Of a stretch of 64,000 nt of DNA, positions 52,513 through 59,974 are shown one piece after another (within the stretch, counting starts at the first letter, position 1; each line of letters opens with the position of its first letter). The notes beneath the pieces were generated by a model. The model worked only from the letters and a program-made list of their open reading frames with translations, ran no database searches and was not told the DNA's origin. This DNA comes from Saprospirales bacterium (GTDB taxonomy: Bacteria; Bacteroidota; Bacteroidia; Chitinophagales; Saprospiraceae). Where the stretch lies: contig JADJYG010000031.1 of the NCBI GenBank assembly GCA_016719895.1, positions 62,001 through 126,000 on the forward strand. The letters are read 5' to 3'. Made by a program: the position numbers and the translations under genes.

Positions 52513-53089
52513 GGCGTCTCGTATTCAGCATATATCCGGGGATCAAATACCCCAGTATGGTGGCGATGCCTTGTACCAGCAAATGTTCGTGGTAGCCCAA
52601 GGCCAGGCAAATGGCCGCCCCTGTCCACATTGCCATGGCGCCCAGCACCAGCGGCGCAAAGCGCAGCAACGAACCCGACACAAAGGTCGCAAACCCGACC
52701 AATACCAAAATAAAAGGGATCGGCGATACCCTGGCCTGTACAGAAAGCGCAATGACGATCAGTAGGGAAATACCAAACGCCATCCACACCCGCCCGTGCC
52801 AGTCGCGGACCGGATTGCTGATCGGGGCTAGTTTTTTGTCGCGCCGCCATTCGTACAGGACGGCTGCCGGAGCCCCCACCACCGTCATGCCCAACCACAC
52901 CATGTAATGCTTCGGGTAACCCATCACTGCATCCAGGTAATAATCCGCCAGACATGCTCCGGCTACCAGCCAGCCCCATAACAAATAGTGGAACCCGTTT
53001 TCGCGAAAACTACTCTTGGCCAAATCAATACTTTCCCGGATGATGCGCAGGCTTTCCTGCGGATTGAGCACTTTTTCTTCGTTTTCCAT
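52505..53089 (-). CDS. Membrane protein co-transcribed with winged-helix regulator
   Basis: The product is 194 residues. An N-terminal cytoplasmic helix (QESLRIIRESIDLAKSSFRE) is followed by five hydrophobic segments (near 38-55, 65-82, 102-120, 126-148, 152-175). This layout is common beside HTH_34 regulators in Bacteroidota. Function is unknown; the link suggests the protein senses or modulates the regulator's signal. It is the first gene of the operon, with AT-rich operator-like sites upstream. Confidence 0.75.
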   Translation of the reverse strand: MENEEKVLNPQESLRIIRESIDLAKSSFRENGFHYLLWGWLVAGACLADYYLDAVMGYPKHYMVWLGMTVVGAPAAVLYEWRRDKKLAPISNPVRDWHGRVWMAFGISLLIVIALSVQARVSPIPFILVLVGFATFVSGSLLRFAPLVLGAMAMWTGAAICLALGYHEHLLVQGIATILGYLIPGYMLNTRRHV

Positions 53090-53103
53090 GATAACGTACA
53101 GGT

Positions 53104-53149
53104 AGTTTATTTTTTAAAATTTTATGCAAATATAAACTAGTTTATTTTA
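53104..53149. promoter_or_regulatory. Paired TAGTTTATTTT sites and a 14-bp palindrome upstream of the operon
   Basis: TAGTTTATTTT occurs at 53104-53114 and 53139-53149. The second copy overlaps the perfect palindrome ATAAACTAGTTTAT at 53133-53146. They lie 15-60 bases before the operon's first start codon, the expected place for autoregulation. Confidence 0.5.
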
Positions 53150-53219
53150 TAAATCAAATTTATCGTTAAAAACGGCGACATACCCGACGGACGCGGCCGG
53201 CCATCCGACCGGGCTGTTT

Positions 53220-54359
53220 TTAAACCGGTTCTTTGTCCAGCATTTTAATCAGGATACCGGTTTTCATGCGTGGTTCAAAGAAGGTGCTTTTGGGGGGCAG
53301 GCTTTTTCCGGTGTCGGCAATATGCATCATATCGTCGAAGCTGACGGGGAACAGCACAAAACCGGTATGCTCGGCGCTGTTGCCCACCACTTTCCGGATG
53401 CCGTTCAGGCCTTTCGAGCCTTCCACATACGTGATGCGCGCGTCGGTGCGCACATCCCGGATGCCCAGTATTTGGCGCAACACCAGTTCGTTGAGCATGC
53501 TGACGTCCAGCAATACCGGCAGGGTATGGGCGCTGGGGCGCCAGGCGGTCAGCACTTCCGGTTTCCAGTGCAGGCGGTACCAGTGCCCGCGGAAAAATAA
53601 CTTGAGCTGGTATTTTTTACGGGGCTTGCGGGGGTATTCCACGTATTCAATTTCAAAAACCTGGGACAAGCGCCCGAACAATTGCTCCGGACTGAGCCCG
53701 TTGAGCCCTTCCACTACCCGGTTGTAGTCGAGAATATCCAGCTGATCGGTGGCGAAATAGGCGCAAAAGAGGTAATCGAAGTCCAGGTGGGGATATTCAC
53801 CTTTCAGGTGTTGGTGCAGCAGGGCCAGGGTGCTGGTGCGGTGGTGCCCATCGGCGATATAAACGCCGGGTACCTGGCGGACGAACAGGTCTTGCAAAAA
53901 CCGGATTTCCGTATCATCCTCGACGGCCCAAAGCTGGTGTGTCTGGCCGTCTTTTTTGAAATGTACGGTAAACAACGGCGTGTGTGCCTGAATAAACGCC
54001 TCCATCCACGTTTTGAGTTCCTGTACCGGGGCGAACGTGAGCAGGATGGGTTTCAACACGGCGCCCCAGCGCAACAGCAGTTCTTTTTGATGTTGCTCGC
54101 GTTCGCTGAGCGTTTTTTCGTGCTTTTTAACCTTCCCGACGAAAAAATCTTGCACATCGTTGAGGGCGACCAGACCGGTATGGCGCCGGTGATGCGCCTC
54201 GATCAGGTAAATATAAATCGCCGGCTGTCCGGTTTGAGCCAGCCATTGGTTGTGCTGGTACTCCAGAAATGCATGTTTGGCCTGGGCACAATACACATCC
54301 GGCGAAGCGGGAATACGGTCGAAGCGCGGATACGTGGCCAGGAAGGGTTTGATATGCAT
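53220..54359 (-). CDS. DUF1015 family protein
   Basis: The product is 379 residues. Family signatures are KKHEKTLSERE near 78, YIADGHHRTSTLAL near 167, and the C-terminal LPPKSTFFEPRMKTG. The residue-rich HEKT and DGHHR motifs suggest an enzyme, but no activity is established. In many Bacteroidota the gene sits beside serC and serA; here it stands alone. Its product lacks a signal peptide, so it is cytoplasmic. Confidence 0.9.
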   Translation of the reverse strand: MHIKPFLATYPRFDRIPASPDVYCAQAKHAFLEYQHNQWLAQTGQPAIYIYLIEAHHRRHTGLVALNDVQDFFVGKVKKHEKTLSEREQHQKELLLRWGAVLKPILLTFAPVQELKTWMEAFIQAHTPLFTVHFKKDGQTHQLWAVEDDTEIRFLQDLFVRQVPGVYIADGHHRTSTLALLHQHLKGEYPHLDFDYLFCAYFATDQLDILDYNRVVEGLNGLSPEQLFGRLSQVFEIEYVEYPRKPRKKYQLKLFFRGHWYRLHWKPEVLTAWRPSAHTLPVLLDVSMLNELVLRQILGIRDVRTDARITYVEGSKGLNGIRKVVGNSAEHTGFVLFPVSFDDMMHIADTGKSLPPKSTFFEPRMKTGILIKMLDKEPV

Positions 54360-54380
54360 ACAGATTGCCCATTAGGGGGG

Positions 54381-54388
54381 TAAAAGTA
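54381..54388 (-). promoter_or_regulatory. -7-like box of the DUF1015 gene
   Basis: TACTTTTA on the minus strand, one mismatch to consensus, 21 bases before ATG 54359. Confidence 0.4.
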
Positions 54389-54481
54389 GAGGCAATCCGA
54401 TTTTTTTAACGCCGGTAGTCAATAAATTTTCATTTTTAGCGATTAATTTGCCGACACGCTAATCCCCGGACTCCGGTTTTT

Positions 54482-56110
54482 ATGAAACGATACGCCACTT
54501 TTGTCCTGCTTCTGACTCTTGCCTATGGGACTGTTTCGCTGGGCGCACAGTCCGTTACCGATATCAAGTCGCGCCTGAACCGCGCCCAAACCAAGAGCGA
54601 AAAGATGCGCCTGAGTTACCAACTGGCCGAAAGGCAGCTGGAAAAAAATCCGGCAGAGGCTGCCGATTATGCCTACCAGGCCAGCGAACTGGCCATTCAA
54701 CTGGGCGAAAAACGCATGGCTTCCGAGGCACTCTACCTGAGCGCCGAAGCCCAACTGCGCCGGCGCAAATACCCGGATGCGACCGCCCGCTTTATCGAAG
54801 CCTGGAACACGGCGCGCAACTACGGGCATCGCGATGTAGCCCTGCAATCCGTTGAAAAACTGATGGACGTTGGCAAACGCCAGAACAACCTGGCCGAAGC
54901 GCTCAAATGGAGCCAGGAAATGATCAAATACCTCCAGGAAAATACCGGCCGCTCGTCCAGCAGCGGCGATGCCCTCCGGCGCCTGGAAAGCCAGCTCTCC
55001 GCCGCCGAAGCTGATAACAGGAGCCTGCGCGAACAACTCGCGCTGGCGACCGGCCAAAGCCAGATCCTGGAAACGACCTACCAGGAACAAATCAAACAGG
55101 TGGAAGCTAAAACCCAGGAAGAACTCAGCAAGCGCGAGGAAGCCATTACCCAGATATCGGCTGAAAAACGCCAGACCGACTCGCTGGTGTCGGTTAAAAA
55201 CAGGCTGTTGCGCACCCTGACGGAAGAACAGATTGTGGATTCTATGTTCAGTGCCCAGCAAGGCCGCGAAATCGAGGCCTCCCGGGCCCGCCTGGCCGAA
55301 GCCGAGCTCGAACGGCAGAAATCCGAAACCGCCAGTTATTTCCTTTTGTTGCTCAGCGGGTTCGTACTGGTGGTTGCCGCCCTGTTTTACCTGCGCTACC
55401 GCGCCAAACGCCGCACGGCCAACGAACTGGCCGGCAAAAACAAGATCATCGAAGCTGAACAAAAACGGAGCGACGAACTGCTGCTCAATATTCTGCCGCC
55501 GGCAATCGCACAGGAACTAAAAGCAAAAACGAAGGTGGCCGCCCGGCAATACGAACACGCCACAGTGATGTTTGTAGACTTTACCGGCTTCACCCGCATA
55601 TCCGAATTACTGAGCCCGGAGGCCCTGGTAGCCGAACTGGACTACTGCTTTAGCAACTTCGACCATATCATAGGCCAATACCGCATCGAAAAGATCAAAA
55701 CAGTGGGCGATGCCTATATTTGCGCCAGCGGCCTGTCGGATAAAAACGCCAGCCCGTCGGATATGGTAAAAGCCGCCCTGCAAATCCAGGATTTCCTCCT
55801 CCACCTCAAAGCCGAGCGCATGAGCCAGGGGCTGCCCTATTTCGATGCGCGGGTTGGTATACACACCGGGCCGGTCGTGGCCGGTGTGGTGGGCGAGAAA
55901 AAATTTGCGTATGATATCTGGGGCGATACCGTCAACATAGCCGCCCGCATGGAAGAAGCCTGCGACCCCGGCCGCGTCAACGTCAGCGAAGACACCTATT
56001 GGAAAGCCAAGTATGAATTCGAATGGCTATCCCGCGGAAAAATTGCCGCCAAAAACAAAGGCATGATGGAAATGTACTACGTGACGGCGGTGAAAGGAGA
56101 AGGTTATTGA
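54482..56110 (+). CDS. Membrane-anchored class III adenylate cyclase
   Basis: The product is 542 residues: a signal peptide (to GAQ), a periplasmic helical TPR-like region (~25-150), a long coiled coil (~160-285), one membrane span (YFLLLLSGFVLVVAALFYL near 292-312), then the cyclase domain (~355-540). Metal-binding Asp lies in FVDFTGFTRISE. The base-selecting pair is Lys in EKIKTVGDAY and Asp in YDIWGDTVNIAARME, favouring ATP over GTP; Asn and Arg of the transition-state site are in the last motif. It probably converts periplasmic signals into cAMP. Confidence 0.9.
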   Translation: MKRYATFVLLLTLAYGTVSLGAQSVTDIKSRLNRAQTKSEKMRLSYQLAERQLEKNPAEAADYAYQASELAIQLGEKRMASEALYLSAEAQLRRRKYPDATARFIEAWNTARNYGHRDVALQSVEKLMDVGKRQNNLAEALKWSQEMIKYLQENTGRSSSSGDALRRLESQLSAAEADNRSLREQLALATGQSQILETTYQEQIKQVEAKTQEELSKREEAITQISAEKRQTDSLVSVKNRLLRTLTEEQIVDSMFSAQQGREIEASRARLAEAELERQKSETASYFLLLLSGFVLVVAALFYLRYRAKRRTANELAGKNKIIEAEQKRSDELLLNILPPAIAQELKAKTKVAARQYEHATVMFVDFTGFTRISELLSPEALVAELDYCFSNFDHIIGQYRIEKIKTVGDAYICASGLSDKNASPSDMVKAALQIQDFLLHLKAERMSQGLPYFDARVGIHTGPVVAGVVGEKKFAYDIWGDTVNIAARMEEACDPGRVNVSEDTYWKAKYEFEWLSRGKIAAKNKGMMEMYYVTAVKGEGY

Positions 56111-56218
56111 GGGGTTCAGGGGTTTCAAGAATCAGGGGTTTCAGGGTTCCGGGGTTGTTTATGGAGGCCTTCAATTACTGGAAGATCAATCTACTTGGTC
56201 AATGAACCCTGAAACCCC
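56111..56218. repeat. Inverted repeat with tandem GGGGTTTCA-like units
   Basis: GGGGTTTCAGGGTTC (56135-56149) is exactly inverted at 56204-56218. The left side has further units (GGGGTTCA, GGGGTTTCA) from 56111. It lies between convergent genes and could act as a bidirectional terminator, though the 54-base loop is long. Confidence 0.7.
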
Positions 56219-56223
56219 TTTTC

Positions 56224-56721
56224 TCAATCCAGGATAAGCACACCCGCCGCCTCGAACGCGAGCTCGCGTTTGGGTTCGGTGATGGCCGCAATTTCCCCGG
56301 CCGATTTTCCGGCGTCTTCAGCGTAGTGGCGCAGGTCGTCCACCGAAGTGACGTCTACAAAAGCGAAACCCTCGATCACCACGCGTTTGCCGGCGAGGTC
56401 TTTCGGCATGAAGAATGCGTAGTCTTTGAACGTTACGCGCATGGGCTGAGAACCGGGCTTGTCCGATACCAGCGTGATCCAGCAGCCTTTTTTCTGACAA
56501 ACTTCCTGCACGGTGCCGGTCACTTTGATCGCCAGGGAGTCTGTGCCCGCCATTTTGGAGATTAGTTCATCATGCCCGATGGCATGGTCGGCGTTGATGG
56601 TTGCGCCGAAGTGTTTGCCGTCGCTCGTTGTTTGCGCATTCACCGAATTGTTATGATTCGAACTGCAGGCAACCAGTGCGGTCGCGGTGGCAAAGGACAG
56701 ACAGAGTTTTTTTAACACCAT
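56224..56721 (-). CDS. DUF4920 lipoprotein
   Basis: The product is 165 residues with a lipobox (ALVAC, Cys 19). The domain HFGATINADHAIGHDEL, then VTGTVQEVCQKKGCWITLVSD with two Cys, and VVIEGFAF matches DUF4920. The paired cysteines and OB-like fold suggest metal or redox binding, but no function is established. It is probably membrane-anchored in the envelope. Confidence 0.85.
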   Translation of the reverse strand: MVLKKLCLSFATATALVACSSNHNNSVNAQTTSDGKHFGATINADHAIGHDELISKMAGTDSLAIKVTGTVQEVCQKKGCWITLVSDKPGSQPMRVTFKDYAFFMPKDLAGKRVVIEGFAFVDVTSVDDLRHYAEDAGKSAGEIAAITEPKRELAFEAAGVLILD

Positions 56722-57027
56722 TTTAGATTTTTTTTCAAATTATTGTAAATCAGTATATTGCCAATTGAAATGGCCCTGCAAAGGTACGCATTCATCCTGA
56801 ACATAATATGACTGGCACAATATTCGGTTGCCAAAGTTGTTCTTGCAATCGCTCCTCTACCCGGGTAACAACCACCAGAAACCGCCGCCGCGCGCCCTAC
56901 CAGGCCACGGCGTATAGGCGCACAGCGATTTCGGGCTGCTCCGATTCACCAACTTTAATCAATCTTTAACAGTATTTGCACCCTTCTTTTACACCCGCTT
57001 TCGTTGAACATTCAAATTATGATTTTT
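56722..57027. other. Divergent intergenic region
   Basis: This region contains the minus-strand -7 box of the DUF4920 gene at 56779-56786 and no convincing gene or tRNA. The last 60 bases are AT-rich with a TATTTG at about 56973 that may serve the MORN-caspase gene. Confidence 0.5.
56779..56786 (-). promoter_or_regulatory. -7 box of DUF4920 promoter
   Basis: TACCTTTG on the minus strand, 57 bases before ATG 56721. Confidence 0.55.
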
Positions 57028-58530
57028 ATGAAGGGTCTGTTGTTTCATTTGATCCTGCCGGCAGTTCTGCTGGCACTTAGCCAAACATCCCTCTCCGCCC
57101 AATGCCTGGAAGGCAACTGCCGCAACGGCTACGGCGTTTTCCGCTTTGCCAATGGCGACAAGTACGCCGGCAACTGGGCCAACGGTCAGCCCCACGGCTC
57201 TGGAAAATATTACTGGCCTACCCGCGAACGCTATGAAGGCGAATTCCGCTTTGGAAAATTCGACGGCACCGGCACGATGTATTACCCCGACGGCGCGTAC
57301 TATACCGGTGGCTGGAGCAAGAATTTCAAAAATGGCCGGGGACGCCTCGTGCGGGCCAATGGCGCCGTCGTGGAGGGCGCCTGGGCCAACGGAAAATACG
57401 TCGAAGGCAGCGCAAGCGCCAGCACAGTTGCCCAAGGCGCCAGCAAACCGCCCTCCAAGCCCGCAGCAACCCAGAAACCCTCGGGCAAGGTGGACGTGTC
57501 GGATTTGCGCAACTGCAACTCTACTTATTGCCGCAACGGCACCGGCTACTACGACTACCCCGACGGGTCGCGCTGGATCGGCGAGTTTAAAAACGGCGTG
57601 CCCTATGGCCAGGGCACCTGCTATTACGCCGGCGGCGACCGCTATACCGGCCAGTGGGCCAACGGCGCCCCCAACGGCGAAGGCGTGTTGTACTCCACCG
57701 GCGGCCGCGTCTCCGGCGCCGTATGGGTCAATGGCGCCGCTATCCGCGAGCTCGATTCCGACGAAATGATCCCCAACGATCCCGTACGCGTGGAAGCCAG
57801 TAAAAACGTAAAAATCTATGCCGTGGTGGTGGGCGTCAGCCGCTACACCGCCATGCCCTCGCTCAAGTTCACCGACGACGACGCCCTGCTCTTCTACTCC
57901 TTCCTGCGCAGCCCCGAAGGCGGCGCCCTGCCCGACGAGCAGATCTCGGTACTGATCGATGAAGCTGCCACCCGCGAAAACGTGTTGCGCACCATGCGCC
58001 AGTTTTTCCTCAAAGCCGATGCCAACGACGTGGTGCTGTTTTATTTCAGCGGCCACGGCCTTGAAGGCTGCTTCCTGCCGGTGGATTTTGACGGCTACAA
58101 CAATAAACTCCGCCACGAAGAAATCAAACAGGTGCTGATGCAAAGCAAGGCCAAGCACAAACTTTGCATTGCCGATGCCTGCCACAGCGGTACACTCAAC
58201 TACGGCCTGGCCGCCAAAGGCCCGACGCCGGCTTCGATGGCCCGGTACTACCAGGCCTTTGAAGAGTCCAACGGCGGCGTAGCCTTGCTCATGTCCTCCA
58301 AAGCGGAAGAACTATCGCTGGAAGACCACGGGCTCCGGCAGGGGATTTTTACCTACTACCTGCTCCAGGGCCTCAAAGGCAAGGCTAATGCCAACGGCGA
58401 CCATCTCATCACCATCCGCGAACTGTACACCTACGTGCACAGCCGGGTGCGCGAATACACCACCAACGTGCAAACCCCCGTACTCACCGGTGTGTACGAC
58501 GATAATATGCCGGTGGCCTTTCAACGCTAG
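57028..58530 (+). CDS. MORN-repeat caspase-like protease (peptidase C14)
   Basis: The product is 500 residues from ATG 57028, which starts a clean signal peptide (to LSAQ). TTG 57004 and ATG 57019 are alternatives. About six MORN repeats (YAGNWANGQPHGSG, YEGEFRFGKFDGTG, YTGQWANGAPNGEG) flank a Pro/Ala/Lys linker near 135-155. The C-terminal caspase fold has AVVVGVSRY, the catalytic His343 in YFSGHGLEG and the catalytic Cys385 in ADACHSG. It is thus a secreted orthocaspase-type protein with an intact dyad. Targets are unknown. Confidence 0.9.
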   Translation: MKGLLFHLILPAVLLALSQTSLSAQCLEGNCRNGYGVFRFANGDKYAGNWANGQPHGSGKYYWPTRERYEGEFRFGKFDGTGTMYYPDGAYYTGGWSKNFKNGRGRLVRANGAVVEGAWANGKYVEGSASASTVAQGASKPPSKPAATQKPSGKVDVSDLRNCNSTYCRNGTGYYDYPDGSRWIGEFKNGVPYGQGTCYYAGGDRYTGQWANGAPNGEGVLYSTGGRVSGAVWVNGAAIRELDSDEMIPNDPVRVEASKNVKIYAVVVGVSRYTAMPSLKFTDDDALLFYSFLRSPEGGALPDEQISVLIDEAATRENVLRTMRQFFLKADANDVVLFYFSGHGLEGCFLPVDFDGYNNKLRHEEIKQVLMQSKAKHKLCIADACHSGTLNYGLAAKGPTPASMARYYQAFEESNGGVALLMSSKAEELSLEDHGLRQGIFTYYLLQGLKGKANANGDHLITIRELYTYVHSRVREYTTNVQTPVLTGVYDDNMPVAFQR

Positions 58531-58633
58531 GGAAGGCCAGTTGGTCCTCAAAGCACGCGGACTACATCTGTGGTGCGCATAGCGAAGCATCCGGGCCGGA
58601 TACCGGAACCTTGCCGGTACCACGGCAACACGT

Positions 58634-59281
58634 CTACAGGTCAATAACCAACTGCCACTCCCCATCCGGCAACTGCTGAAATGAGCGCCGGTGCTCGGGC
58701 GTGAGCCCGTGCTGGCGGATCGCTTCGCGGTGGGCGGCGGTAGGGTAGCCCTTGTTGGAAAGCCAGTCGTAGTCCGGATAAAGTGCCGCCAACCGGTACA
58801 TTTCCGCATCCCGGTGGGTTTTTGCTAAAATGGAAGCCGCAGCGATGGCGGCGTATTTGCCGTCGCCCTTCACCACGCACAAGTGCGGAACGGTTCCGTA
58901 GGCACGGAAGCGGTTGCCGTCCACCAAAATAAATTCCGGACGCCAGGCCAAGGCATCGAGAGCGCGGTGCATGGCCAGGAAAGAGGCTTTCAGGATATTA
59001 ATCCGGTCAATTTCCATAGCCGTGGCCTGCGCCACCGCCCAGGCCACCGCCTCCTTTTCGATCACTTCGCGCAAGACATCGCGCTGTTTTTCCGTCAGTT
59101 GTTTGGAATCGTTCAGCCAGGGATGCACGAAGCCGAACGGCAGGATTACTGCCGCTGCAAACACGGGGCCGGCCAGGCATCCGCGCCCGGCTTCGTCGCA
59201 TCCGGCTTCGAGCCGGTCGGGGTGGTGAAAGGGCAAAAGCAAAGCGCTTCTAAGTTTGGTCAAAAGTATAAAAGTCTGCAT
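58634..59281 (-). CDS. rnhB: Ribonuclease HII
   Basis: The product is 215 residues from ATG 59281. Longer versions run into the neighbouring promoter. The N-terminal catalytic motif is GCDEAGRGCLAGPV (Asp and Glu), followed by DSKQLTEKQRD, AVAQATAMEIDRINILKA and LVDGN, all canonical. It removes RNA primers and single ribonucleotides from DNA. It is divergent from hpt. Confidence 0.95.
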   Translation of the reverse strand: MQTFILLTKLRSALLLPFHHPDRLEAGCDEAGRGCLAGPVFAAAVILPFGFVHPWLNDSKQLTEKQRDVLREVIEKEAVAWAVAQATAMEIDRINILKASFLAMHRALDALAWRPEFILVDGNRFRAYGTVPHLCVVKGDGKYAAIAAASILAKTHRDAEMYRLAALYPDYDWLSNKGYPTAAHREAIRQHGLTPEHRRSFQQLPDGEWQLVIDL

Positions 59282-59301
59282 GCAACCAAGCGGACAGCTG
59301 T

Positions 59302-59309
59302 TACCTTTG
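59302..59309 (+). promoter_or_regulatory. -7 box of hpt promoter
   Basis: TACCTTTG, 24 bases before ATG 59334. Confidence 0.6.
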
Positions 59310-59333
59310 TTGGCGCCGCATAATAATATTCGT

Positions 59334-59897
59334 ATGACCAATACCACCTACACCAACCCAAGCGACCACGTACAGTTGCGCGATCTGCTCTTTGTCGCCT
59401 GTATTACAGAAACCCGGGTCCGGGAACGGGTAAAAGAGTTGGGTACCATGCTCACCGAAGATTTCAAGGACAAGAATCCGTTGTTTATCAGCATCCTGAG
59501 CGGGGCATTTGTCTTTGCTGCCGATTTGATCCGCGCCTTCGACGGCACTTGTGAAGTGGGCTTTGTCAGACTGGCGTCCTATGCCGGTACGCATTCTACC
59601 GGCTCGGTACAAACAGTTATGGGCCTTGAAAAGGAGATCAAAAACCGCCACGTTATCGTGGTGGAAGATATCGTGGATTCGGGCCGCACCTTGCATTTTT
59701 TCCTGGACTACCTGCGCGAACAACAGCCGGCTTCGGTATGCACGGTCGCATTTTTGCGCAAGCCCGAAGCGCTTGTTTTCCCGGTCAGGGTCGATTATGT
59801 CGGTTTCGATATCGACGACCGTTTTGTCGTAGGGTATGGCCTGGATTATGACGGCTTAGGGCGAAACCTCCCGGGGTTGTATCAGCTCGTTTCGTAG
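59334..59897 (+). CDS. hpt: Hypoxanthine phosphoribosyltransferase
   Basis: The product is 187 residues from ATG 59334. The PRPP-binding motif VVEDIVDSGRTL lies near 107-118. ISILSGAFVFAADLIRAF is the type I phosphoribosyltransferase N-terminal loop, and VGYGLDYDGLGRNLP near the end is typical of Hpt. It salvages hypoxanthine and guanine to nucleotides. Confidence 0.94.
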   Translation: MTNTTYTNPSDHVQLRDLLFVACITETRVRERVKELGTMLTEDFKDKNPLFISILSGAFVFAADLIRAFDGTCEVGFVRLASYAGTHSTGSVQTVMGLEKEIKNRHVIVVEDIVDSGRTLHFFLDYLREQQPASVCTVAFLRKPEALVFPVRVDYVGFDIDDRFVVGYGLDYDGLGRNLPGLYQLVS

Positions 59898-59974
59898 CGG
59901 ATTTTTGGGGCATAGCTCCAACGTCGATAAAATTATTGCTATATTTCGCTCGAAAACGATCTAAACAAAACAGA

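Noticed and set aside
56989..58185. 398-codon open frame on the minus strand opposite the MORN-caspase gene
   Set aside because: Gly/Ala/Val-rich product with no family pattern; a GC-driven shadow of the repeat-rich plus-strand gene.
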